DNA of 57,880 bases from an uncultured Bacteroidota bacterium (GTDB lineage Bacteria; Bacteroidota; Bacteroidia; AKYH767-A; 2013-40CM-41-45). The position numbers and the translations under genes are program-made. Position 1 is the first letter of the stretch. Every line of letters begins with the position of its first letter. The notes beneath the pieces were generated by a model. It searched no databases. It was given only the letters and a program-made list of their open reading frames with translations, and was not told the origin of the DNA. Location: NCBI GenBank assembly GCA_937871435.1, contig CALMQM010000075.1, positions 1 to 57,880 on the forward strand. The letters are read 5' to 3'. Below, piece after piece: positions 36,105 through 44,592 of this stretch.

Positions 36105-37184
36105 ATGAATGAAGTTATGGAGTTTTATTCCCATACCGGTGAAACCGCACTGGAAGCAAAAGAGAAAGCTCAAAGAATAGCGTTTGCTCCTGTTGTGTTC
36201 CAGGCTTCACGTGTCTTGCGGGATTCCGGAATTCTGTCTGCAGTTGAAGCAAGTGGAGAGGGTGGAATTGAATTGGATGATGTTGTCTCAAAAGTCAGTT
36301 TGCCATTGTATGGTGTCCGGGTATTGCTTGAGTCCGGATTGAGTATCGGACTCGTTTTATTTCGGGATGAAAAATATTTTCTTACCAAAACCGGTCATTT
36401 TATTTTGAATGATGAACTCACCCGCGTCAATATGGATTTTATTCATGACGTATGTTACCAGGGTTTGTTCTCACTCGATAAAAGTATCCGGAATGAAAAA
36501 CCGGAAGGACTAAAAGTATTCGGTACTTGGAACACAATTTATCAGGCATTGTCGCAACTTCCTGATCATGTAAAAAAAAGCTGGTTTGCATTCGATCACT
36601 TTTATTCTGACAATGCTTTCCCTGAGGCACTGAAAGTTGTCTTTCAAAATCCCCCGGTTCGTTTGCTTGATATCGGCGGGAATACGGGTAAATGGGCAAT
36701 GGCTTGCGCTGCTTTCAATGCGGACGTGGAAGTGACGATCATGGATCTTCCCGGGCAATTGGAAATGGCAAAAAAGAAAATAGCTGAAAACCAATTACTG
36801 GAAAGAGTAAAATTCTTTACGGCAAATATCCTCGATGAAAACCAGGCCTTTCCACAGGGATTTGATGCAATCTGGATGAGCCAGTTTCTGGACTGTTTTT
36901 CAGAGAAAGAAATAATTTCTATCTTAATGCGATGCCGGAAAGCCTTGTCTGCTAAGGGAAAGGTATTTATACTGGAACCTTTCTGGGATCGCCAGCGTTT
37001 TGAAACCGCTTCGTTTTGTTTGCAACAAACGTCGCTCTATTTCACAGCGATGGCAAATGGAAACAGCCAGATGTACCGGTCGGATACATTTCTGGAATGT
37101 GTGCAAAAAGCAGGGTTTATTGTTGAATCACAGGTCGATGACATAGGATTGAGTCATACTTTATTAAAATTAGCATTGCTATAA
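36105..37184 (+). CDS. O-methyltransferase-like SAM methyltransferase
   Basis: A 359-residue class I methyltransferase of the hydroxyneurosporene/O-methyltransferase type. The N-terminal ~110 residues form a helical winged dimerisation domain and the C-terminal part binds SAM: LLDIGGNTGKWAMACAAF has Asp189, the Gly-rich loop follows, and TIMDLPGQLE contains the second acidic residue. A catalytic His cannot be firmly placed. In the cluster it could methylate the aryl ring or its phenol; both modifications are known in flexirubins and aryl polyenes. It lies 3 bp after KS 2 and 11 bp before the flavoenzyme gene. Confidence 0.84.
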   Translation: MNEVMEFYSHTGETALEAKEKAQRIAFAPVVFQASRVLRDSGILSAVEASGEGGIELDDVVSKVSLPLYGVRVLLESGLSIGLVLFRDEKYFLTKTGHFILNDELTRVNMDFIHDVCYQGLFSLDKSIRNEKPEGLKVFGTWNTIYQALSQLPDHVKKSWFAFDHFYSDNAFPEALKVVFQNPPVRLLDIGGNTGKWAMACAAFNADVEVTIMDLPGQLEMAKKKIAENQLLERVKFFTANILDENQAFPQGFDAIWMSQFLDCFSEKEIISILMRCRKALSAKGKVFILEPFWDRQRFETASFCLQQTSLYFTAMANGNSQMYRSDTFLECVQKAGFIVESQVDDIGLSHTLLKLALL

Positions 37185-37195
37185 ATTATTCAGTC

Positions 37196-38440
37196 ATGAA
37201 TGCAGAAAAAATAGACGTGCTTGTTATTGGCGCAGGACCGTCAGGCACCATCGCAGCATCAATTGTGAACAAAGCCGGATTCAAAGTCAGGATTGTTGAG
37301 AAGATGAAATTTCCACGTTTTGTAATCGGAGAAAGTTTGCTCCCCCGGTGCATGGAAGCTCTCGACGAAGCCGGTTTCCTGGATGCGGTGAAAGCCAAAG
37401 GTTTTCAGGAAAAATTCGGAGCTAAGTTTGTTCGTAACGGAGATGTTTGTGATTTCAGTTTTGAAAGCCAGTTCACCAAAGGATGGAACTGGACCTGGCA
37501 GGTACCTCGTGCAGAGTTTGATAAAACTTTAGCCGATACAGTCGAATCCATGGGCGTCCGGATTGATTACGAAACAACAGTTACAGCAATAGAATTTGTG
37601 AATGGTGAATCATTCACAACTGTAGTCGATAAAAATGGAAAGGAAGAAAAAATCCATGCCCGTTTTATTATCGATGGAAGTGGCTATGGCCGTGTTATTC
37701 CTCGTTTGTTCAACATGGAGAAGCCATCCAGTTTGCCTTCGAGAAAAGCATTGTTCACTCACATGAAAGATACAAATCGTTCCATGGCAGATGAACCAAA
37801 CCGAATTACAATTGTAGTTCATCAGCCCGGCGTATGGATCTGGGTGATTCCATTTTCGAACGGACTTACTTCTGTGGGCTTTGTGGGTGATCCTTCTTTT
37901 TACAGCTCTTTGCAAGGAACTCCTGAACAACAATTGCGCACCCTGATTGAATCTCAGCCGGAAATAAGTAAACGCTTCGCCGGAGAAGAAATGGCATTCG
38001 AACCTCGTGTGCTTGAATCCTGGTCAGCTACAACAGATAAATTTTACGGAGAAGGATTTGTGCTTACAGGTAATGTAACTGAGTTTCTTGATCCTGTATT
38101 TTCGTCAGGTGTGACACTCGCGAGCGTGTCCAGTCAGCTTGCCGCTCATCTTGTAATCCGCAAACTGAATGGAGAAGAAATTGATTGGGATGCTGAATAT
38201 ATGCGGAAGATGATGAAAGGTGTGAACACCTTCCGGACGTATGTCATGGGTTGGTATGATGGAACTCTCGATAAAATATTCTTTTCCGAAAAACAAGATG
38301 TGCAGATAAAAAATCAAATCTGTTCTGTACTCGCCGGATATGTCTGGGACGATACAAATCCATATGTGCAGAATCATGAAAAAGCTTTGCAACGTTTAGT
38401 GCGTGTTATAGAATTGGAGAAAACAATAAACATGAATTGA
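37196..38440 (+). CDS. FAD-dependent halogenase-like oxidoreductase
   Basis: A 414-residue flavoprotein. The FAD fold VLVIGAGPSGTIAA (8-21) is followed by FPRFVIGESLLP, the signature found in flavin-dependent halogenases. The halogenase motif WxWxIP is present as W214-I-W216-V-I218-P219, and a KFGAKF stretch (73-78) supplies candidate active-site Lys residues. Flexirubins are often chlorinated on the aryl ring, so chlorination of an ACP-bound or finished polyene is the best guess. A ring hydroxylase of the same fold cannot be excluded. No flavin reductase gene is next to it. Confidence 0.83.
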   Translation: MNAEKIDVLVIGAGPSGTIAASIVNKAGFKVRIVEKMKFPRFVIGESLLPRCMEALDEAGFLDAVKAKGFQEKFGAKFVRNGDVCDFSFESQFTKGWNWTWQVPRAEFDKTLADTVESMGVRIDYETTVTAIEFVNGESFTTVVDKNGKEEKIHARFIIDGSGYGRVIPRLFNMEKPSSLPSRKALFTHMKDTNRSMADEPNRITIVVHQPGVWIWVIPFSNGLTSVGFVGDPSFYSSLQGTPEQQLRTLIESQPEISKRFAGEEMAFEPRVLESWSATTDKFYGEGFVLTGNVTEFLDPVFSSGVTLASVSSQLAAHLVIRKLNGEEIDWDAEYMRKMMKGVNTFRTYVMGWYDGTLDKIFFSEKQDVQIKNQICSVLAGYVWDDTNPYVQNHEKALQRLVRVIELEKTINMN

Positions 38441-38447
38441 TTCTGCT

Positions 38448-39059
38448 GTGCCTGAGAAAATTGTGATAGAACGATCTGTGTTGCTGGAAAAGAACAAAGC
38501 CTTTCTGAATGGAAACCTTTTGTTTGAATTTTCTCAGCCTGACAACAGCGCATTCCTGACTGCTTTGTACAAGCATCTGGAAATAAATTATCCGCGTTTT
38601 TACAAAATGGACAACATGTGTAAACTCGGGTTTTTAGCAGCTGAACTGTTGTTACACGATTCATCCGCTTATACCGGATATAAAAAAGAAGACGTTGCCA
38701 TCATTTTGCAGAACGAAAATTCCTGTCTGGATACAGATCTCCGGTACTATGAAACTGTTGCTGAAATTGCAAGTCCGGCTTTATTCGTTTATACATTACC
38801 CAATATTCTAATAGGTGAGTTGTGCATACGATTTGGCTTCAAAGGAGAAAGTATTTTTTTTCTTAATAAAAAAGGGGAAACAGGGGAGATGTTTGATTAT
38901 ATAAATCACCTGTTAGAAAATGATCTGGCACAAACATGTCTTTGCGGCTGGGTGGATTATCTGGATGAGCAGTACAAAGCTGTTTTACTTTGGGTCGGAA
39001 AAAACAGGAATGGAGAATTGTTTACGTTGAATACATTAGACAAATTATACAATCAGTGA
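38448..39059 (+). CDS. Truncated ketosynthase-like protein without nucleophile
   Basis: A 203-residue protein beginning at a GTG 8 bp after the flavoenzyme gene. The middle resembles the N-terminal half of a ketosynthase: a MCKLGFLAAELLLHD helix, then EIASPALFVYTLPNILIGEL, the position where ketosynthases have SPxxFxxTxxNxxAG. Where the active Cys should follow there is only FFLNKKGETGEM. The C-terminal half of a thiolase fold is absent. This is the layout of the short ketoacyl-synthase-like (chain-length-factor-like) subunits seen in aryl-polyene clusters, so a non-catalytic partner of one of the intact ketosynthases is likely. The family assignment is moderate. Confidence 0.65.
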   Translation: MPEKIVIERSVLLEKNKAFLNGNLLFEFSQPDNSAFLTALYKHLEINYPRFYKMDNMCKLGFLAAELLLHDSSAYTGYKKEDVAIILQNENSCLDTDLRYYETVAEIASPALFVYTLPNILIGELCIRFGFKGESIFFLNKKGETGEMFDYINHLLENDLAQTCLCGWVDYLDEQYKAVLLWVGKNRNGELFTLNTLDKLYNQ

Positions 39060-39060
39060 A

Positions 39061-39321
39061 ATGGAAAAACTCATGCACGATCTGAAAGTTCAGATCATCG
39101 CTCAGCTCAATTTGCAGGACCTGACACCGGAAGATATCGGAGACGATCAGGCTCTGTTCGTGGAAGGTCTTGGCCTCGATTCCATCGATGCTTTGGAATT
39201 GATTGTATTGTTGCAACAACAATACAAAATCAAACTTTCAAATGCCGAAGAAGGACCCAAAGTTTTTCGCTCCGTTCGTACCATGGCTGAATACATCACT
39301 GCTCATCAACCGAAAGCCTAG
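39061..39321 (+). CDS. Acyl carrier protein 2
   Basis: An 86-residue ACP with attachment Ser41 in GLGLDSIDALELIVLL. The helix II and III pattern is normal. It differs clearly from ACP 1 and sits just ahead of KS 3 with a 3-bp gap, suggesting that each ACP is paired with a different ketosynthase. Two ACPs are the usual number in aryl-polyene clusters, one often loaded with the starter and the other with extender units; which is which cannot be told here. Confidence 0.9.
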   Translation: MEKLMHDLKVQIIAQLNLQDLTPEDIGDDQALFVEGLGLDSIDALELIVLLQQQYKIKLSNAEEGPKVFRSVRTMAEYITAHQPKA

Positions 39322-39324
39322 TGC

Positions 39325-40527
39325 ATGCAAAATCCTGATGTTTTTGTAGCCGGTGTTGGTGTCATTTCCGCTTTGGGAAAAGACAGGGATGAAAATGTAT
39401 TTGCTCTTCAATCAGGTAGAAGCGGAATTGGGCCAATTTCTCTTTTGAAGACTATGCATAGAAATACTTATCCCGTAGCGGAAGTCAGGTATGCGAATGA
39501 AGAGCTCGAAAAATTAACCGGATTTACTTCAGGAATATCCAGGACAGCATTACTCAGTTGCATGGCAGCAACAGAGGCTATGCACCACGCCGGAATTCCT
39601 ACTCAGCATTCTTTTCGTATCGGATTTGTCTCCGCAAATTCTGTAGGAGGTATGGATAAGTCCGAAGATTTTTACGAAGCTTTTCATGATGATTCTACAA
39701 AAGGAAATCTTGAACAGGTGATTCATCATGAATGTGGAAGTGTGACAGAACTCGTTGCAGATAAACTTGGCATTCGGCATTTTGTTAGTACAATCAGTAC
39801 GGCTTGTTCTTCCTCTGCTAATGCAATTTTTCATGCAGCACGTTTAATCAAAAACAATATTCTTGATATCGTGATTGCAGGCGGTACGGATTCACTCACC
39901 CGATTTACCCTGAATGGTTTCAGCACCCTGATGATTCTGGATACATCTCCTTGTAAACCATTGGACGAAAATCGCAAAGGATTAAATTTGGGGGAAGGGG
40001 CAGGATATCTTGTCCTGGTTTCAGAAAATGCGCTGAAACAACTGAAGGCAACTCCACTTTGTAAATTGTCCGGATACCACAACGCGAATGACGCGCATCA
40101 TCAAACAGCTTCTTCTCCCGAAGGCATCGGTTCTTTTCTCGCGATGCAGGGAGCATTGAACAAAAGCGGAATCCAGCCACGTGACATCGGATATATCAAT
40201 TTGCATGGAACCGGCACTCAAAACAATGATCAATCTGAAGGAACAGCTATCCGTCGGGTGTTCGGTGACTCATTACCGAAATTAAGTTCTACCAAAACAT
40301 TTACCGGACATACTCTTGGTGCAAGCGGCGGCATTGAAGCAGTGTATTCAGTATTGTCACTGAAACACGGATATATTTATCCAAATCTAAGATTTGAAAC
40401 TCCGATGAAGGAAATTGCCTTACTGCCTGAAACGGAGTTTTCCATTGATCCTTCCATTAAACATGTATTGTCCAATTCCTTCGGTTTCGGAGGTAATTGT
40501 ACGTCATTGATATTTTCTGCCTGCTGA
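39325..40527 (+). CDS. Beta-ketoacyl synthase, intact (KS 3)
   Basis: A 400-residue FabF-type ketosynthase with full catalytic residues: Cys161 in ISTACSSSANAIF, His294 in INLHGTGTQNND and His329 in TFTGHTLGASGGIEA, with Lys324. It is the most canonical ketosynthase of the cluster and the likeliest main elongation enzyme. Its stop overlaps the start of the next gene as TGATG, which in type II systems is typical for a KS-alpha followed by its chain-length factor. Confidence 0.92.
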   Translation: MQNPDVFVAGVGVISALGKDRDENVFALQSGRSGIGPISLLKTMHRNTYPVAEVRYANEELEKLTGFTSGISRTALLSCMAATEAMHHAGIPTQHSFRIGFVSANSVGGMDKSEDFYEAFHDDSTKGNLEQVIHHECGSVTELVADKLGIRHFVSTISTACSSSANAIFHAARLIKNNILDIVIAGGTDSLTRFTLNGFSTLMILDTSPCKPLDENRKGLNLGEGAGYLVLVSENALKQLKATPLCKLSGYHNANDAHHQTASSPEGIGSFLAMQGALNKSGIQPRDIGYINLHGTGTQNNDQSEGTAIRRVFGDSLPKLSSTKTFTGHTLGASGGIEAVYSVLSLKHGYIYPNLRFETPMKEIALLPETEFSIDPSIKHVLSNSFGFGGNCTSLIFSAC

Positions 40528-41591
40528 TGCGTACTGATTTGTATATACTTTCATCCGCGGCTGTTTCTCCACAGGAATCATTTGAACTGAAGGATAGATA
40601 TGAAAACATTCGCGAATATCAGGGTACAAAACTCACGTGTATTGAACCTGACTATAAAAATATTCTCGATCCGAAGTTAATCCGGAGAATGAGCAGGGTC
40701 ATTCGTATGGGAGCGGCTACTGCTTTGCAATGTATGAAGTCTGCGAACAGACTTGAGGTCGATGGAATCATTACAGGAACTGCGTATGGTTGTCTCGAAG
40801 ATACGATCACATTCTTGAATCGTATGGTCGGGAATAAGGAGGAGATGCTTACTCCAACAGCATTCATTCAGTCTACACACAATACCGTCGCTGCACAAAT
40901 TGCATTGCTTCTTAAATGCAATGCGTATAACAATACATTTGTGCAGAAATCTTTTTCGTTCGAGGCAGCATTGACGGATGCCGTCTTATTGTCGCGGGAA
41001 ATGGAAAATTGTGTCATTCTTACCGGCGCTGTGGATGAGTTAACCGAAACCAGTCATGCGATTATTTCGCGTTTCAATAAATACAGAGAAAATGTTGTTT
41101 CATCCAAAATGTGTGAATCTCCGGCAGCTGGAACCATGGCCGGCGAAGGCGCTGCATTTTTTCTGTTGAGTAATCAAAATCATTCGGGAGCAATTGCCAG
41201 ACTTGACGGAATGAGTATGCTTTATGATCCCGGCAAAATTGAAGACAGGAAATACTGGTTGAATACTTTCCTGGATGAAAATGATAGCAGGAGGGAAGAC
41301 ATTGGCTTAATTTTAGTTGGAAGAAATGGTGATAGTTCTCACGATCAGCTGTATCCCGAATTGGAATCTGTATTCTCTCCTCTCGCAAATTGTTTTACCT
41401 ACAAAAATTTCTGCGGAGAATATCCGACATCAACTTCCTTCGCTATGTGGATGGCAACAGAAACCATTCGCACAGGCACATTGCCATTGTACAATCAACC
41501 TTTTAATCTCCAGGATGAGAAGAAAAAAATACTGTTGCTCTCTTCAGATATACACGGACATAATTCTGCATTCCTTCTATCCTCATGCTGA
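40527..41591 (+). CDS. Chain-length-factor-like ketosynthase lacking catalytic residues
   Basis: A 354-residue thiolase-fold protein that pairs with KS 3. The start at the ATG overlapping the KS 3 stop is preferred over a TTG 30 bp upstream. The fold is recognisable from IITGTAYGCLEDT, TPTAFIQSTHNTVAAQIA and TMAGEGAAFFLLS. The nucleophile position reads FVQKSFSFEAALTDA, with Phe/Ser instead of Cys, and neither catalytic His motif (HGT, GHxxGA) is present. This fits a KS-beta/chain-length factor, which forms a heterodimer with KS 3 and sets polyene length. It overlaps the next gene by 7 bp. Confidence 0.8.
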   Translation: MRTDLYILSSAAVSPQESFELKDRYENIREYQGTKLTCIEPDYKNILDPKLIRRMSRVIRMGAATALQCMKSANRLEVDGIITGTAYGCLEDTITFLNRMVGNKEEMLTPTAFIQSTHNTVAAQIALLLKCNAYNNTFVQKSFSFEAALTDAVLLSREMENCVILTGAVDELTETSHAIISRFNKYRENVVSSKMCESPAAGTMAGEGAAFFLLSNQNHSGAIARLDGMSMLYDPGKIEDRKYWLNTFLDENDSRREDIGLILVGRNGDSSHDQLYPELESVFSPLANCFTYKNFCGEYPTSTSFAMWMATETIRTGTLPLYNQPFNLQDEKKKILLLSSDIHGHNSAFLLSSC

Positions 41592-42358
41592 ATTTTAGAA
41601 TTGCCAACCTGATTCTTCTTTTTGTTCTCATGCTGATGGGTGTGCTATATAACCATTCCCCATTTTCACGTGCATATTTTCTTCTGCCTTTTTCAGGCTG
41701 GTCAATACTCGTATTTTATGGTTGTTATTTTATTCATTCCGGATTTTTCATCAGGATAAAATGCAAAGAGGAAACGCGGGAAAAACTGATGGCGCTTACT
41801 TTTGATGATGGTCCGGACGAAAGGAATACTTCCATGATACTCGATATCCTGAAAAAAACGGAATCAACTGCAACATTCTTTTGTATCGGACACAATATTC
41901 CCGGGAACGAATCCGTCTTGAAAAGAATACACATGGAAGGACATACAATAGGAAATCATAGTTATTCACATGCATTCCTGTTTGATCTGTTTTCTAAAAG
42001 GAAAATGCAGAAGGATCTTGAACAGATGGATAATTTGGTTGTTCAGATTCTTGGCAAACGGCCTAAATTATTTCGCCCGCCATATGGTGTAACAAACCCG
42101 GCAGTACGCGATGTTATCCTCCGGGGGAATTATTTTCCGGTTGGTTGGAGTGTACGTTCAATGGATACTGTGGCAAAAGAGAAAAGTAAATTCCTGGACA
42201 AAATATTCCGTTCCTTTGAACCCGGAGCAGTCCTGCTTTTTCATGATACATCTTCCATAACTTTACAAAGTCTGGAAGAAGTTATTTTAGCCGGACAACA
42301 AAAGGGATTCAGGTTCGTTTCTGTGGATCGTTTATTTCAAATTGAAGCATATGCGTAA
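41585..42358 (+). CDS. NodB-type polysaccharide deacetylase, membrane-anchored
   Basis: A 257-residue carbohydrate esterase family 4 protein. Two N-terminal hydrophobic helices (about 6-22 and 36-55) anchor it in the membrane. The NodB domain holds TFDDGP (72-77; Asp74 and Asp75), the metal His pair GNHSYSH (His125, His129) and RPPYG (164-168). These enzymes remove N-acetyl groups from amino sugars, and deacetylase genes recur in aryl-polyene clusters, where the acceptor may be a glycan or glycolipid. Here the substrate is unknown. It is embedded in the run of overlapping genes, so its product is co-expressed with the transport proteins. Confidence 0.85.
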   Translation: MLNFRIANLILLFVLMLMGVLYNHSPFSRAYFLLPFSGWSILVFYGCYFIHSGFFIRIKCKEETREKLMALTFDDGPDERNTSMILDILKKTESTATFFCIGHNIPGNESVLKRIHMEGHTIGNHSYSHAFLFDLFSKRKMQKDLEQMDNLVVQILGKRPKLFRPPYGVTNPAVRDVILRGNYFPVGWSVRSMDTVAKEKSKFLDKIFRSFEPGAVLLFHDTSSITLQSLEEVILAGQQKGFRFVSVDRLFQIEAYA

Positions 42359-42986
42359 GTTCTTTCTCATAGTTATTTTCGCGCTGATTTCAGAATTAGC
42401 ACTAAGTCAGATCCCTGGCTATAGTGAAATTGGTAATCTGGAGGTGTTTAAAAAAAAGTTTACTGAAGCTGCAAATAAAACTTCTTCGATAAAAAGTGAT
42501 TTTACACAGGAGAAGAATATGAGTATGCTCTCTGAAAAACTGGTTTCCAAAGGAAAATTCGAGTATAAAAAAGAAGATAAGGTGAGAATGGAATATTTAT
42601 CCCCATTCAAGTACCTGATGATCATCAATGGCTCGAAAGTCTATATACGGGACGGGCAGAAAGAGAATACACTTAGCACGAGCAGCAATAAAATATTCAA
42701 ACAAGTATCCGGAATTATGCTCGATTGTGTAAGCGGCTCTATGCTTACCAATCCGGATTTTAAAATTAAAATATTTGAGAACAAAACAGATTACCTGATC
42801 GAAATGATACCGGTGTCGAAAGGCATCAAAGACTTCTTTAGTAAAATTCATGTCATTGCCGACAAATCCGATTATGGTGTTAACCGTGTTGAACTGATAG
42901 AGTTATCCGGCGATGTTACTGTGATGCATTTCACCAACAAACAACTGAATACGAATGTTCCGGATACGGATTTTTATTTACATTAA
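42351..42986 (+). CDS. LolA-like outer-membrane lipoprotein carrier
   Basis: A 211-residue periplasmic protein starting at the ATG at 42351 (MRKFFLIVIF), which overlaps the previous stop; a TTG 9 bp upstream is less likely. A signal peptide is followed by the LolA fold, with characteristic segments SSIKSDFTQEKNMSML, SKGKFEYKKEDKVRMEYLSP and DFYLH at the end. LolA-type carriers ferry lipidated molecules across the periplasm. Aryl-polyene clusters carry a dedicated copy that probably moves the polyene lipid from the inner membrane exporter to the outer membrane. The downstream lipoprotein gene begins inside this one (32-bp overlap), another sign of tight coupling. Confidence 0.86.
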   Translation: MRKFFLIVIFALISELALSQIPGYSEIGNLEVFKKKFTEAANKTSSIKSDFTQEKNMSMLSEKLVSKGKFEYKKEDKVRMEYLSPFKYLMIINGSKVYIRDGQKENTLSTSSNKIFKQVSGIMLDCVSGSMLTNPDFKIKIFENKTDYLIEMIPVSKGIKDFFSKIHVIADKSDYGVNRVELIELSGDVTVMHFTNKQLNTNVPDTDFYLH

Positions 42987-43578
42987 TCTGTTGCTGATTT
43001 TCGTTGGATGCAAATCGGAATTCGCCTCATTGAAAAAGGTGGAGGCGGTCTCTTGTCCGGTTGAAAAATTCAAACCTGTTGTTCCATTCGCGATATATCA
43101 GGCAAGTGTAGATGTGTTGAATAAACACCTTAGCGGTTTGTTAGTCATCAAAACAATGGATGACAACAGTGTGCATACTTTATTCCAAAGTGAAATGGGA
43201 CTGACTTATTTCGATTTTGTCTGGTCCAACGATAATCATTTTGAAGTTATCAATGTAATCAAACAGATGAACAAGAAGGCTGTGATTAATACCCTGCGGA
43301 AGGATTTTGAATTGATGCTGATGAAAAATATGGATTTGAGTAATGTTGAAACGTTATCTGATTCAACCGGATTATTCAACAAAATACTCAAGGGGGATGA
43401 GATTATCTATATAGTTACTGATTCCGATTGTGTACAATTAAAAAAAATAATGAGTGCAACTTCGCGTAAATCAAAAGTGACTTTAACAATGAATACTCCG
43501 TCTAATGTTCCGGATTCAGTAAACATTCATCATGAAAAATTTAAATTTATCATTTCATTAAAAAAAATTGAGCAGTAA
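42955..43578 (+). CDS. Small lipoprotein of the polyene export module
   Basis: A 207-residue protein with a signal peptide and lipobox LIFVGCKSE, so it should be lipid-anchored, most likely in the outer membrane. The remaining sequence has mixed strands and helices with no recognised enzyme motif (for example FDFVWSNDNHFEVINVIKQM). Its reading frame begins inside the LolA-like gene and ends in a TAATG overlap with the next, so it is firmly part of the operon. By position it corresponds to the small lipoprotein next to lolA-like genes in aryl-polyene clusters and may receive the carrier's cargo, as LolB does for LolA. This is inference. Confidence 0.75.
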   Translation: MFRIRIFIYINLLLIFVGCKSEFASLKKVEAVSCPVEKFKPVVPFAIYQASVDVLNKHLSGLLVIKTMDDNSVHTLFQSEMGLTYFDFVWSNDNHFEVINVIKQMNKKAVINTLRKDFELMLMKNMDLSNVETLSDSTGLFNKILKGDEIIYIVTDSDCVQLKKIMSATSRKSKVTLTMNTPSNVPDSVNIHHEKFKFIISLKKIEQ

Positions 43579-43943
43579 TGTTGTCTCCATCTTTTTATTC
43601 GCATCATTCAAGTGTCGTCGCCGGTGAAAAATTGACTACTACACTTGTCTTGCAATCTCAACATGAAATATTTAAGGGACACTTTCCCGGTATGCCGGTT
43701 GTTCCGGGAGTATGCATGATGGAGATGGTAAAGGAGCTGATGGAAGAAGTAATCGGAAAACATACACGATTGAAAAAATCTACCAATCTTAAATTTTTAC
43801 ATATTCTGGATCCTGGAACAAATCCTGAAATTCAGGCAGAGTTAAAAATTATTGAATCTCCCCCGGAAGTATCAGTATCAGCTAAACTCTTCTATTCTGA
43901 TATCACCTTTTTTAAAATGGATGCAAAATTTATCGTTGAATAG
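43578..43943 (+). CDS. 3-hydroxyacyl-ACP dehydratase-like hotdog protein 2
   Basis: A 121-residue hotdog protein with an intact FabA/FabZ-type active loop: GHFPGMPVVPGVCMMEM, with His35 and the acidic Glu49 at the usual 14-residue spacing. It is shorter than FabZ at both ends. It is the last gene of the long coupled run and may be the second dehydratase of the system, acting at a different chain length from the one at 33964. Its final ~20 residues end in KMDAKFIVE, shared by small hotdog dehydratases. Confidence 0.82.
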   Translation: MLSPSFYSHHSSVVAGEKLTTTLVLQSQHEIFKGHFPGMPVVPGVCMMEMVKELMEEVIGKHTRLKKSTNLKFLHILDPGTNPEIQAELKIIESPPEVSVSAKLFYSDITFFKMDAKFIVE

Positions 43944-44111
43944 CACTTTTGAAAATAATTTGAAGCCTTTATCGCAAGCGTTTTCATATCTGAATGAAGT
44001 TGATTCATTCGGAATGAAAATTTCAGGAAAATAATATTTCCTTTGAAAAACTGAGCATCGGCGCCGGATCCTGATTTCACCGTCATTCATACTTTTTTCA
44101 AACTACTATTC

Positions 44112-44150
44112 AATCACTGTTTTTTTTTCATGTTAATAGAAAAAGTGATT
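44112..44150 (+). terminator. AT-rich hairpin, possible end of the polyene transcript
   Basis: AATCACT at 44112-44118 pairs with AGTGATT at 44144-44150, extended by the neighbouring T-run and A-run (TTTTT with AAAAA). It lies 169 bp past the last cluster gene. The stem is weak and the downstream text is not a clean T-run, so this is tentative. Confidence 0.35.
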
Positions 44151-44592
44151 TGATTATATCTTAAGAAATCTTCACCTGTTTTTAAATAGTTTTTAAATGT
44201 TGAATGCCAAATATTTTAGCATTTTTATGATAGTCTAAGTATCAATTTTATGTCATTTGTTGCTTTGGTTTTTAAGGGTCTTAGTTAAAATTCATGTAAT
44301 TGTTTGATGCTACCGTTAAACTTTTAGTTAAAAATTAACAAAGAACATACAGAGATAATTAGTTTTTAAATTCTGAATGACTACGAAGATTTAAAAGTCC
44401 GATAGGCTCATTGATAGTCGGATTGATAAAAATGTATTTTTCAATTATTTAATTCAGTATAATTTGTTCTTTCATCCATCGTGGAATTGAATTTAACAAA
44501 TATTCTTCATTTAACACTCGACTGTTATATAGTGTTAATGGAAAAATTCATTTGCTGTTTCGTGAAGAAAGGAATCGCAAATTTGGAGGGTA

